DNA of 64,000 nucleotides from positions 186,001 to 250,000 of the forward strand of contig NZ_CANMZW010000002.1 of NCBI RefSeq assembly GCF_947502445.1, given 5' to 3'. Positions 44,861 to 53,632 of the stretch are shown here, in pieces. The notes under the pieces are model-generated. The model was not told the DNA's origin, did not search any database, and was given only the letters and a program-made list of their open reading frames with translations. A program made the position numbers and the translations under genes. Positions within the stretch are counted from its first letter, which is position 1; each line of letters begins with the position of its first letter. Origin of the DNA: an uncultured Brevibacillus sp. (GTDB lineage Bacteria; Bacillota; Bacilli; Brevibacillales; Brevibacillaceae).

Positions 44861-45505
44861 TTACGGAGCTAACGGCACCATCACGATTTTACCAGCCGTA
44901 AGCTGTGTATTGGCATGAAAGCCATTGTACTTGGCAATACGCGAAACATTCAAATTGTTCCCGTAATATTTGCGTGACAGCATGTACAGTGTCTCGCCTT
45001 TTTGCACTACATGCCTGATCGCCTTTGGCTTCGGTGTTGGAGCGGATGCCGAAGCAGCAGATGGATTTGTCGGCTTGACTGGGACGCTCGCAGTCTGTGT
45101 AGGTTTTGGCTCACCAGTAGCGCTTGGTTGCGATGCGGGCTGTACAGAAGGGGTCGAAACGGATGGCGGGTCCAGTTTTGCATCCACCTTTGTCTCAGTG
45201 GTTTTTGTTTCCTGTACGGTTGGTGTAGACACTGCTGCTCCTTGCTCCTTGGCAGCAGCATTCTCTGCTTGTCCTGCTGATGCGATGTTGTCAGTAGTCG
45301 GCTCACTTACAGTAAGCACTTGTGTACTGGGCTTCGCCGCTTCGTGGGATACTTGAGCTTGATATAATTCGACCAGGATTACCCCGAAAAAAACGGCGCC
45401 AAACACGACCAGACCCGACCTGACCCATTTTGTAAACGAGAAATTGACTTTCCGTTGCGTATGACGGGAGCGTCGAGGTGGCAATTGATTCGGCTCTAGA
45501 TTCAC
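44861..45505 (-). CDS. LysM membrane-anchored protein (YpbE-like)
   Basis: 214 residues starting at GTG 45505, overlapping the stop of the upstream CPBP gene by four bases. One transmembrane helix (about 30-48), a long Pro/Thr/Ser/Ala/Gln-rich spacer (55-160) and a C-terminal LysM domain (164-212: HVVQKGETLYMLSRKYYG). Binds peptidoglycan outside the membrane. Matches B. subtilis ypbE by order and architecture. Confidence 0.8.
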   Translation of the reverse strand: MNLEPNQLPPRRSRHTQRKVNFSFTKWVRSGLVVFGAVFFGVILVELYQAQVSHEAAKPSTQVLTVSEPTTDNIASAGQAENAAAKEQGAAVSTPTVQETKTTETKVDAKLDPPSVSTPSVQPASQPSATGEPKPTQTASVPVKPTNPSAASASAPTPKPKAIRHVVQKGETLYMLSRKYYGNNLNVSRIAKYNGFHANTQLTAGKIVMVPLAP

Positions 45506-46083
45506 TTCTTCTCCCCCTTTTCCTTTTTCATGATGGCCTGCAAATAAAAAGCCAATAGCAGATCAATTCCAATGTGAGCCACAATCGGTGACCATAGCGA
45601 ACCCGAGTAAGTAAAAAGCATGCCAAGTAGCCAGCTGGTACCAAAGACACTAATAACCATCAGTGGTTTCGTTACATAACGGACATGCACAAGCGTAAAC
45701 AGCAGACTTGTCCAAAAATTCCCGGCAAAAGACTGTATGACACCTCTAAACAGCCATTCTTCCCCTACCCCAACTACGATACATACAAGTAGGGTGGTCA
45801 CAGGAGACATGCTACCAAAAATCCGCATGTTCACACTTCCATCATCCTGCCAGTGCTTGGGCAAATACTTGTCCATCACGATACTCAAAAGGACGATAGC
45901 AGCAATGACACATCCCGACCAAGTCAGGCCAGACCATAATGGGAACCGAAATAACTCCATGGTTCCTTGTATCCCATGTACCCAAAAGCTGCTGCCAGCC
46001 GCCACTATCAAAACCAGTCCTTGCGTTAGCCAGAGATTCAGCCGCAATGTAGCCTCGTCAATCTCTTGCCCACCGTACTTCAC
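45502..46083 (-). CDS. CPBP family intramembrane metalloprotease (YpbD-like)
   Basis: 193 residues with six or so helices. CPBP (Abi) motif GVGEEWLFRGVIQ near 100 and FxxxH-type residues in LFTLVHVRYV and IVAHIGIDLLL. Cleaves or modifies membrane proteins; no substrate known. Lies between recQ and the LysM gene as in B. subtilis. Confidence 0.85.
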   Translation of the reverse strand: MKYGGQEIDEATLRLNLWLTQGLVLIVAAGSSFWVHGIQGTMELFRFPLWSGLTWSGCVIAAIVLLSIVMDKYLPKHWQDDGSVNMRIFGSMSPVTTLLVCIVVGVGEEWLFRGVIQSFAGNFWTSLLFTLVHVRYVTKPLMVISVFGTSWLLGMLFTYSGSLWSPIVAHIGIDLLLAFYLQAIMKKEKGEKK

Positions 46084-46099
46084 TTATGTAATCGCTCCT

Positions 46100-47611
46100 T
46101 TATCTTTTCGGCAAAAGAGTTTGCAACGCCTGCCGTAAATTCCATGGTTTTTCATCTTTCTTTTCCTGCTTCTGGGGGATATCCCCGACGTAAGCCACGC
46201 GATCCAAGCCACAGTGCACGCAGCACTGAAGCGTAAAGGAGTACTCGGCTTCCTCAAAATAATGATTGAGACTACGACGCAAGCACTGATTATTCTGTAC
46301 ATAGTCAAGCATACCAAACAGCTTTTGATGCTTTTGCCTTTTTCTCACCTGGGTATCCTGCCAAATATGCAAAGCCTTCTCTTGATCGTATGGCATGGCG
46401 GTTCCTGGCTTTGAGATATACCCTGCTTTTTCTGCATAAAAGGATAGCATTCCAGCCATTTCCTCTGACAAGTCCACGGCAGCCAGCACCTCGCTGGTTA
46501 TGGCGATACCTTTTGACAACAGCTGGCAAAATTGCTGCACCTGTAGCTGGGTCGGATATTCGCGGTCCAGCATGTGCTGATGAATATGTACGTCTTCCTT
46601 CGAACTGAAAAGAAGGGCATAACCTGGCTCTCCATTCCTACCGACCCGGCCAATTTCCTGAGCATACGCCTCCATGCTCGCTGGCAGCTGATAATGGATG
46701 ACAAAACGGATATCCGGCTTATCAATCCCCATTCCAAAGGCATTCGTGGCTACGATGATATCCAGGTCCCCAGAAAGAAATTGCTGTTGAATCAGCATCC
46801 TCTCCATACTGTTCATACCTCCGTGATATCCGTGCACACGTCTGCTGCCTTCAAGCTGATAAGTGGCAGTCAACACATCTACAGCCTGTCTGGTGCTGCA
46901 ATAAACGATACCCGGCCCCTGGAGGCTGTTCATTAGCTCTACGACTTTCCCGCGTCGCTCACCCTCGTCCTGCACCTCGGCGAGATCCAAAGCGATGTTT
47001 GCCCGATTCAAAGGCTGGGCAACCACATCTTCTGCTTCGATATGCAATAAATCACAAATCTCATCTCGCACGGCTTTGGTCGCAGTTGCCGTCACTGCTA
47101 AAACAGGGGGATTCCCCACGTGCTTAATCACATCCGGCAAGCGGAGATAATCAGTCCGAAAATCATGACCCCACTGTGATAAGCAGTGTGCCTCGTCAAT
47201 CGCAATCAGTGAAACACGTACTCGCTTGAGGACTGACTGGACATACGGCTGTTGTAGCTTTTCTGGAGATACGTACAGCAGCTTATACGCCCCAGTCGCA
47301 ATCTCTTGGAGCAACTCTCTGCTTTCGGCCGGGTCTAGTGAGCTGTTTACGTAGGCAGCAGGAATTTTATTTCGCGCACGGAGCTGCTGTACCTGATCTA
47401 TCATTAAAGAAATGAGCGGGGAAACGACAATCGTGATTCCCGGTAAAAGCAAAGCCGGCAGCTGGTACGTTACCGATTTTCCCCCTCCTGTTGCCAATAA
47501 CCCAAGAACATTTCGTCCTGACATCACCTGACTGATCATTTTTTCTTGACCCGGTCGAAAAGCAGAATGGCCGAAATGCTTGCTTAACGTGTTGTGCAAC
47601 AAATCGCTCAC
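46100..47611 (-). CDS. RecQ family DNA helicase (RecS-like)
   Basis: 503 residues. Walker A ATGGGKSVTYQLP, DEAH with IDEAHCLSQWGHDFRTDYLRL region, and helicase C motif FGMGIDKPDIRFVIHYQLP..EIGRVGRNGEPG. C-terminal cysteines (CVHCGLD) suggest a zinc-binding region, but an HRDC domain is missing. B. subtilis has a shorter RecQ-like RecS at this place. Overlaps the preceding gene by four bases (ATGA). Confidence 0.88.
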   Translation of the reverse strand: MSDLLHNTLSKHFGHSAFRPGQEKMISQVMSGRNVLGLLATGGGKSVTYQLPALLLPGITIVVSPLISLMIDQVQQLRARNKIPAAYVNSSLDPAESRELLQEIATGAYKLLYVSPEKLQQPYVQSVLKRVRVSLIAIDEAHCLSQWGHDFRTDYLRLPDVIKHVGNPPVLAVTATATKAVRDEICDLLHIEAEDVVAQPLNRANIALDLAEVQDEGERRGKVVELMNSLQGPGIVYCSTRQAVDVLTATYQLEGSRRVHGYHGGMNSMERMLIQQQFLSGDLDIIVATNAFGMGIDKPDIRFVIHYQLPASMEAYAQEIGRVGRNGEPGYALLFSSKEDVHIHQHMLDREYPTQLQVQQFCQLLSKGIAITSEVLAAVDLSEEMAGMLSFYAEKAGYISKPGTAMPYDQEKALHIWQDTQVRKRQKHQKLFGMLDYVQNNQCLRRSLNHYFEEAEYSFTLQCCVHCGLDRVAYVGDIPQKQEKKDEKPWNLRQALQTLLPKR

Positions 47612-48726
47612 TTAACCTTCTCCCCCTGTCTTCTGGCCAAAGCCAGTCGAATCTGCAAATAGGAGACCGTATCATCAAGCTGATCCTTTATCATCCGCAA
47701 ACGGCTGGTCTGCAATTGTTCACTCGTTTGAACAATATGATCACCCAGCTCTTCTGATAAATAATCGGAGTAATCCCATTCCGGACAGCGCAAGGCCATC
47801 TCAACCAAGTGGTCCTCAACTGTGCTTTCCTTGATATTTCGCCTGATCGCCACCTCGGCCTTGCCCAATCCACGCTGAATCAGCTGATACGTCTTTGCCG
47901 CACTGTCTGTGAGGCGTGAATCGAACTTGTGAGTTTCAATGACGAGTCGGGACAGCAAAGGAAAGCATTCGGATTCCTGTTGTAATCTCAGGATGCATGC
48001 AGCAAGCCCGTAGCGAAATGGAAGTTGCAGGTAGGATGGCGTTTCTTTTCTTTGCCGAGCAATTTGTTCCAGCGTCTTCCCGACCTGAGCCGCTCCTGAC
48101 AGCTGCGAGACAATCAGCTCCTGCGCTTCAATTGGCAACGGATACAGCAACTCGAACAGCTCCTCCTCCAGTTGATCCCGCCACATCACCCTCGAAACCT
48201 GATCGTGAAGCTGGGTGCGAGCCCACCTTTGTGTACGCTTGTCCGAAACGATAGGAACGAAGCCAAGTTCTCCTGCTAGCAAATGAGAAACAGTCTGTAC
48301 AATTAGATGCAATCTCAACCAAAACAGGCCAAGCCGCTCAGCCATGTCTGATTGGCTAAAAGGAGCCAGCCAAAAATTCAGCTGAAAGCGATCAGACTCC
48401 TTCTCTGCAAAATCCTTGCCTGCTTGTGTGACCCAAAATGTTGATTTCTTTGTTTGCTCGTCTCTTGTAACGGTCCGAATGAACCCTTTTTGTAATAAAG
48501 TTGAAACAATTTTATCCCAACCCTCTTTTGTAAAACGAGGAAACATCCGATAATACGGATAAAGGCTGTACAAATGCACGTCCTGCAGAGTTTGATTGGC
48601 TTTACGGCCTCGCAATATGTAAAAGGCTGCCTGAAGCGTTCGCTCGTTGGAAAGAGGAAGCATTGCATTTAAAGCAACCAGGCAAAGAAAATCCAGCTCC
48701 TCGCCAGCACTGTTATGACTGTTCAT
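47608..48726 (-). CDS. ypbB: Helix-turn-helix protein YpbB
   Basis: 372 residues, a long variable N terminus and a C-terminal helix-turn-helix of the RQC/MarR-like type (YQLIQRGLGKAEVAIRRNIKESTVEDHLVEM region, about 265-300). Always linked to a recQ in Bacillales, including here with overlapping codons, so a role with the helicase is inferred. No biochemical function is known to me. Confidence 0.7.
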   Translation of the reverse strand: MNSHNSAGEELDFLCLVALNAMLPLSNERTLQAAFYILRGRKANQTLQDVHLYSLYPYYRMFPRFTKEGWDKIVSTLLQKGFIRTVTRDEQTKKSTFWVTQAGKDFAEKESDRFQLNFWLAPFSQSDMAERLGLFWLRLHLIVQTVSHLLAGELGFVPIVSDKRTQRWARTQLHDQVSRVMWRDQLEEELFELLYPLPIEAQELIVSQLSGAAQVGKTLEQIARQRKETPSYLQLPFRYGLAACILRLQQESECFPLLSRLVIETHKFDSRLTDSAAKTYQLIQRGLGKAEVAIRRNIKESTVEDHLVEMALRCPEWDYSDYLSEELGDHIVQTSEQLQTSRLRMIKDQLDDTVSYLQIRLALARRQGEKVK

Positions 48727-48844
48727 TCGTACTCCTTTAGCTATCTTTCTATTATCTTTTCGATTATGGCAGCATCTTCTATATGTTATACCTTACATAT
48801 GGCATAGACTACAAAATCGCTGCACTTTTTATTTGGAGGATTTT

Positions 48845-49762
48845 ATGACAAAACGGTTGAATAAGTCAGAATTTATGATGGCGTACATGATCATCATAAC
48901 ACTTGCTTGCGGGGTTGGTGGATTTTTTTTCGGCGCACATTATATGAAGACAAAAATTGAAGCCGAGCAAGCAGCTGTTTTTGAAGCCAAGCAAAAAGAG
49001 GCTGAGAAGGAAAAACGTTTACGCGAGCAGAAGCTTTATAGTGAACAGGACTTTATTCGTTTTTATTATGCCGTATACGCACCTGTGCTAGATATGAAGC
49101 AGGCCCATTTCAACACGATGGAAAAATGGGGACAAATGAGCAAGAAGGAACAGTCTGAATCGCTCAAGCAATTAGTCAAAATAGCCGAGCAGACAAAAAA
49201 AGATTTGGAAAAGAACGTTCCTCTGCCTACCTCACCCTTGCTAATACAGGCACACAATCTCTTTACAGACAGTGTGCGGGCGTATTTGGATAGTATGGAG
49301 CATGTACGTAGCGACCAGAATAGTAATGCACTAACGCCAACTGAAATCGCTGCCCGAATGACGCTATTCAATAACAATTGGCTGACTGCTCAAGAAAGGG
49401 TATATCACTCTTTTGCAGTATGGGAATCGGCTTACGTTACCAAACAGCCATTGCCAAAAGAATTGCCATCCTCAGTCAGCACAGCAGAATGGAAGCAGTA
49501 TCCGTTTCACTTCCGTACGTATCTAGCAGCAGCTTCCATGTCAGCAGGCAAGCAGTGGCAGAACTATAATCCTGAGGATCTGACCGCACGCCTCGATATG
49601 TTGGTTTCATCCAATGACACGCAAACGCTTGGAATCAATGATTTTGCTTCTGCGATCAAGCTGGTAAACGCTACAGATGCCGTCCATGCGGGAGACTTTA
49701 AAGTGTTAAATGGGAGACTTTATTCGGTGTTAAAGGCTCCAGAAATCCCTCTTTACAGGTAG
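48845..49762 (+). CDS. Membrane-anchored helical protein, unknown function
   Basis: 305 residues from ATG at 48845 (TTGGAGGA before it). One N-terminal membrane helix (about 10-30), then a charged coiled coil rich in Glu/Lys (35-65) and a helical external domain. No motif recognised. Divergent from ypbB; no obvious partner. Confidence 0.6.
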   Translation: MTKRLNKSEFMMAYMIIITLACGVGGFFFGAHYMKTKIEAEQAAVFEAKQKEAEKEKRLREQKLYSEQDFIRFYYAVYAPVLDMKQAHFNTMEKWGQMSKKEQSESLKQLVKIAEQTKKDLEKNVPLPTSPLLIQAHNLFTDSVRAYLDSMEHVRSDQNSNALTPTEIAARMTLFNNNWLTAQERVYHSFAVWESAYVTKQPLPKELPSSVSTAEWKQYPFHFRTYLAAASMSAGKQWQNYNPEDLTARLDMLVSSNDTQTLGINDFASAIKLVNATDAVHAGDFKVLNGRLYSVLKAPEIPLYR

Positions 49763-49788
49763 TCGTACATTTTTAGACTGATTCTATC

Positions 49789-49817
49789 TTGAAATCTTGT
49801 CAGCAAGAGCATACAAT
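49789..49817 (+). promoter_or_regulatory. Promoter of the ferredoxin gene
   Basis: TTGAAA (49789-49794), 17-base spacer and TACAAT (49812-49817), each five of six to consensus. 48 bases upstream of the start. Confidence 0.65.
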
Positions 49818-49829
49818 GATCTATGATAG

Positions 49830-50072
<243 letters not shown>

Positions 50073-50090
50073 GATTCCTTCTACAATGTC

Positions 50091-50128
50091 AAAAACTCCT
50101 CCGTACACTTTGTGCGTGAGGGGTTTTT
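50091..50128 (+). terminator. Terminator after fer
   Basis: AAAAACTCCTC / GAGGGGTTTTT stem, 11 pairs with one wobble, 16-base loop, T-tract after. Confidence 0.75.
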
Positions 50129-50219
50129 CATTTTCTAGCATTCCCAATTCCACTGAACATATGATCTGTATTTTCTCATTCCCTCTTTCATAAATTTTAG
50201 GTATGATGAGGCAGTAAGG

Positions 50220-50440
50220 AAAACACGAACATTAAATTGACTTTTTCCCATTTCTTGTGAGATAAATATCTTAACGTTCGTATTTTGATTGTATTTTGGT
50301 TATTTAACACTCTTTAACTTATATTATTCACGAACTATAAATGATATTTTTTTGGTAATGTTCATTTTTTCTTGTTTTAGTGCTTGACGTTACTTTTTTG
50401 CCGTGATATCGTAAGTACAAATCTTACGAAACACGAATAT
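50220..50440 (+). repeat. Repeated ACGAA motifs upstream of the serine operon
   Basis: Four related sites: AAACACGAACATT (50221), an inverted one at 50273-50285 (CGTTCGTATTT), TTCACGAACTAT (50327) and AAACACGAATAT (50428). The core CGAAC with A/T flanks is close to PurR boxes of Bacillus (CCGAAC), but each site has ACGAAC. Surrounded by strongly AT-rich DNA. The last lies just past the predicted start point. Confidence 0.4.
50384..50412 (+). promoter_or_regulatory. Promoter of the serine operon
   Basis: TTGACG (50384-50389), 17-base spacer and TATCGT (50407-50412). Start near 50419, just before the T-box stem I. Confidence 0.5.
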
Positions 50441-50730
50441 GTGAACAACGATGACGAAGAAAAGCTGTGTACATGGAAACCCTCAGAGAGCCGATGGTCG
50501 CTGTGAATCGGTGGTTCCACTCGCAGATAAGCACTTCCGAGTTGTTGCGTCGAACAGACAATTGACTTGTCCAGTAGACGCGAACGGTAGATCCGTTATC
50601 TCTTCAGGTCATGTACCTGCCAAGGCTCTTCTTTGAGAGAAGAAGGGCGAATGAGGGTGGCACCGCGAAGCAAGCCTCTCGTCCCTCACTGTTCCGTAAT
50701 AGGAGCAGTGTGGGAACGGGAGGTTTTTTT
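50440..50730 (+). promoter_or_regulatory. Serine-specific T-box leader
   Basis: The antiterminator motif AGGGTGGCACCGCG is at 50654-50667, with CGTCCCT downstream for pairing. Stem I base AACAAC (50444-50449) pairs with GTTGTT (50541-50546); the AGAGAG element is near 50489. In the specifier loop TCC lies at 50536-50538, a serine codon. The bulge TGGC ends in C, which matches the G discriminator of tRNA-Ser. A long terminator stem (50675-50722) and seven T follow. Uncharged tRNA-Ser should prevent termination and turn on the operon. Confidence 0.9.
50675..50730 (+). terminator. T-box attenuator terminator
   Basis: CCTCTCGTCCC..CACTG and CAGTG..GGGAACGGGAGG arms, then TTTTTTT. Overlaps the T-box antiterminator, as required for the switch. 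Confidence 0.85.
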
Positions 50731-50767
50731 GTTGCATGCTTGTATAGAACTAGGAGGAGAGAAAGCT

Positions 50768-51922
50768 ATGTTTACTGACAAAATGATTCTGAGAATTCCA
50801 GGTCCAACCCCTATCCCACCTCGTGTTCAGCAGGCGATGAACCAGCCAATGATCGGACATCGGAGCGGCAAGTTCTCTGCTTTGTTCGCTCGCACAGCTG
50901 AACGACTAAAGCCTTACTTCGGAACGACACAGGATGTGTATATTCTCACCGGCAGTGGAACCAGCGCTCTCGAAATGGGCGTAGTGAATACGTTGCAGCC
51001 AGGTGACGAAGCAGCTATCCTCGTTAGCGGTGCTTTCGGTGAACGCTTCGCGAAAATTTGCGAGCGCTATGGTATCGTTGCCCACCGTTTGGAGGTTCCC
51101 TGGGGAGAAGCTATCACTCCCGAGCTGCTGGAAGCTTTCCTCAAAGAAAAGCCACAAGTAAAAGCTGTATTTGCAACCTATTGCGAAACTTCTACCGGTG
51201 TCCAAAATCCGATCGCCGAATTGGCACAAGTGATTCGCAAGCAATCCGACGCTCTTTTCATCGTTGACGCCGTTAGCTGCCTCGGTGCAGTTGCTTGCGA
51301 AATGGACGCGTGGGGCGTAGACATTGTCGTGACAGGCTCGCAAAAAGCTTTCATGCTCCCTACCGGTCTTGCTTTCCTCGCTGCAAGTGAGCGTGCATGG
51401 AAAGTGATTGAGCAAAATAAATCGTTAGCTTTCTACCTCGACCTCAAAGCTTACCGCAAAAGCTTGGCGGATCAAACAACACCGTACACACCAGCGGTTT
51501 CGCTCATTTTTGGTCTCGCTGAAGTCCTGGATATGCTAGACGAGGAAGGTTTGCCGGCAGTAATCAAGCGTCATGCGCTGATGCGTGACATGACTCGCGC
51601 AGCTATGAGAGCATTGAACGTACCATTGATGGCTGAAGATGCTTATGGTGCTACTACAGTTACATCGTGTGATCCACAAGGCGCATTCGATGCGGAAGCG
51701 CTCCGCAAGGTTCTTACCAAGCAATACAACATCACCATTGCCGGTGGTCAGCAGCATCTGAAAGGGAAAATTTTCCGCATCGGTCACATGGGCTATTGCG
51801 AGCCTCTCGATGTGCTGCAAGTCATTTCTGCAATTGAAATGTCGCTCCATCAAATTGGCGCTCCAGTCGAACTGGGTGCCGGTGTCAAAGCTGCTCAGGA
51901 GGTGCTCATCGCACATGTATAA
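50768..51922 (+). CDS. Class V aminotransferase, serine pathway
   Basis: 384 residues from ATG at 50768 (TAGGAGGAGA before it); longer frame runs into the leader. PLP-fold, lysine in TGSQKAFMLPTG, aspartate in IVDAVSCLG. Belongs to the alanine-glyoxylate/serine-pyruvate aminotransferase group, not the usual SerC. With serA it should convert phosphohydroxypyruvate or another keto acid, forming an alternative to SerC as reported in some bacteria and archaea. Its exact substrate is inferred. Controlled by the serine T-box. Confidence 0.85.
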   Translation: MFTDKMILRIPGPTPIPPRVQQAMNQPMIGHRSGKFSALFARTAERLKPYFGTTQDVYILTGSGTSALEMGVVNTLQPGDEAAILVSGAFGERFAKICERYGIVAHRLEVPWGEAITPELLEAFLKEKPQVKAVFATYCETSTGVQNPIAELAQVIRKQSDALFIVDAVSCLGAVACEMDAWGVDIVVTGSQKAFMLPTGLAFLAASERAWKVIEQNKSLAFYLDLKAYRKSLADQTTPYTPAVSLIFGLAEVLDMLDEEGLPAVIKRHALMRDMTRAAMRALNVPLMAEDAYGATTVTSCDPQGAFDAEALRKVLTKQYNITIAGGQQHLKGKIFRIGHMGYCEPLDVLQVISAIEMSLHQIGAPVELGAGVKAAQEVLIAHV

Positions 51923-53498
51923 AGTACTGATTACTGACCCACTAAGCGAATACGGAATCCAACAACTGCTGGACGCATCTGATGTAGAAGTCGTTCGCAA
52001 AACGAACCTCTCCCCTGCCGAGCTGCTTGACGTCATCGGTGATTACGATGCCCTACTCGTACGCAGCCAAACACAAGTAACGGCAGAAGTTCTCGCTGCG
52101 GGTAAAAAGCTCAAGGCAGTCGGCCGAGCAGGTGTAGGTGTCGATAACATTGACGTAAACGCTGCGACACAAGCTGGTGTCCCAGTCATTAACGCTCCGG
52201 ATGGAAACACGATCTCTACTGCGGAGCATTCGTTTGCCATGCTGATGGCAGTGGCCCGCAACATCCCACAAGCACATAAAAAGCTCGTTGACGGTACTTG
52301 GGATCGCAAAAGCTTTCAAGGTGTCGAGCTGAATAATAAAGTACTCGGTATCATCGGAATGGGCCGCATTGGTTCCGAAGTAGCCAAGCGTGCCAAAGCA
52401 TTCGGTATGACAGTCATGGGATACGACCCGTTCATGACCGAAGAGCGCGCACAAAAAATGGGTGTAACCAACGCAACTGTAGATGAGATTAGCCGCCAAG
52501 CTGACTTCATCACCGTGCATACCCCATTGACCAAGGAAACTCGCTATATCATCAGCACAAAGGAATTTGCAAAAATGAAAGACGGTGTACGTCTGATCAA
52601 CTGCGCACGCGGTGGTATCATTGACGAGAAAGCACTGTTCGATGCGATTACAAGCGGCAAGGTAGCCGGTGCTGCGCTGGACGTATACGAAGTGGAGCCA
52701 CCGGTCGATAATCCTCTGGTCGGACTGCCACAAGTAGTGACCACCCCACACCTGGGTGCTTCGACTGTTGAAGCTCAAGAAAACGTTGCTGTTGATGTAT
52801 CCGAAGAGATCTTGAAGGTATTGCGTGGCGAGCCATTCAAAAATGCTGTAAACCTGCCATCGATCCCGGCTCACGTGATGGAAAAAGTACAACCATACTT
52901 CACTTTGGGAGAAAAGCTTGGTCATTTCTTGGCGCAGGTTACAGTTGGTTCCATCTCGGAAGTCGAAATCAAGTACAGCGGTGAATTAACCGAGGTCGAT
53001 ACTGCTCCTCTTACTCGTACGGTTTTGAAGGGTGTCCTCTCTTTCCGTCTGGGTGAGGAAGTAAACTTTGTGAACGCGCCGTTGCTGGCTAAAGTACGTG
53101 ATATTACCGTAACAGAGCAAAAAGCAGCTCAGAACAAAGGCTTTACCAATCTGCTGACCGTAACACTCAAAACAACGCAGGAAACACGCACGGTTGCCGG
53201 AACTCGCTTGAACGGATACGGGGCACGTATCGTGAAAATCGATGATTTCGCGATCGACGTGGCTCCAGAAGGCTACCTGCTGTACATCCATCACAATGAC
53301 CGTCCAGGCGTTATCGGCCGTGTCGGTTCTATCCTCGGTGAAAACAGCGTAAACATTGCCACCATGCAGGTGGGTCGTCGTGACATTGGCGGAGATGCAA
53401 TCATGATGCTTTCCGTTGACAAGCCGTTGACAGCAGAGCTGTTAGACACGATGGGCGAGCTCGCTGAAGTAAAAAGCGTAACGCAAATCGAGCTATAA
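51915..53498 (+). CDS. serA: D-3-phosphoglycerate dehydrogenase
   Basis: 527 residues from ATG at 51915, overlapping the previous gene by eight bases with AGGAGGTG upstream. Catalytic domain with NAD fold (GIIGMGRIGSEVA) and catalytic His in TTPHLGAST; then an intervening ASB domain, and a C-terminal ACT domain (YIHHNDRPGVIGRVGSI). First step of serine synthesis; ACT binds serine for feedback. Second gene of the T-box operon. Confidence 0.95.
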   Translation: MYKVLITDPLSEYGIQQLLDASDVEVVRKTNLSPAELLDVIGDYDALLVRSQTQVTAEVLAAGKKLKAVGRAGVGVDNIDVNAATQAGVPVINAPDGNTISTAEHSFAMLMAVARNIPQAHKKLVDGTWDRKSFQGVELNNKVLGIIGMGRIGSEVAKRAKAFGMTVMGYDPFMTEERAQKMGVTNATVDEISRQADFITVHTPLTKETRYIISTKEFAKMKDGVRLINCARGGIIDEKALFDAITSGKVAGAALDVYEVEPPVDNPLVGLPQVVTTPHLGASTVEAQENVAVDVSEEILKVLRGEPFKNAVNLPSIPAHVMEKVQPYFTLGEKLGHFLAQVTVGSISEVEIKYSGELTEVDTAPLTRTVLKGVLSFRLGEEVNFVNAPLLAKVRDITVTEQKAAQNKGFTNLLTVTLKTTQETRTVAGTRLNGYGARIVKIDDFAIDVAPEGYLLYIHHNDRPGVIGRVGSILGENSVNIATMQVGRRDIGGDAIMMLSVDKPLTAELLDTMGELAEVKSVTQIEL

Positions 53499-53534
53499 TA
53501 CGAGTAATCCACTGACTTTCTGAAATCTAGTTAG

Positions 53535-53567
53535 AAAAGACCTGGTTATTGACCGGGTCTTTTCCTT
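53535..53567 (+). terminator. Terminator after serA
   Basis: AAAAGACC-GGT / ACC-GGTCTTTT stem (53535-53546, 53552-53563), 5-base loop, T/C tail. Confidence 0.8.
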
Positions 53568-53594
53568 TACCAGCATTTTTATTATCGCTATAAT
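53566..53594 (+). promoter_or_regulatory. Candidate promoter of the NhaD-like gene
   Basis: TTTACC (53566-53571), 17-base spacer, perfect TATAAT (53589-53594), 38 bases before the GTG start. Confidence 0.55.
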
Positions 53595-53632
53595 TAGGAC
53601 AAGGCACTTTAACGCAGGAAAGGAGTTTTACT

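Noticed and set aside
52053..52925. Minus-strand open frame of 290 codons
   Set aside because: Antisense to serA; no start signals.
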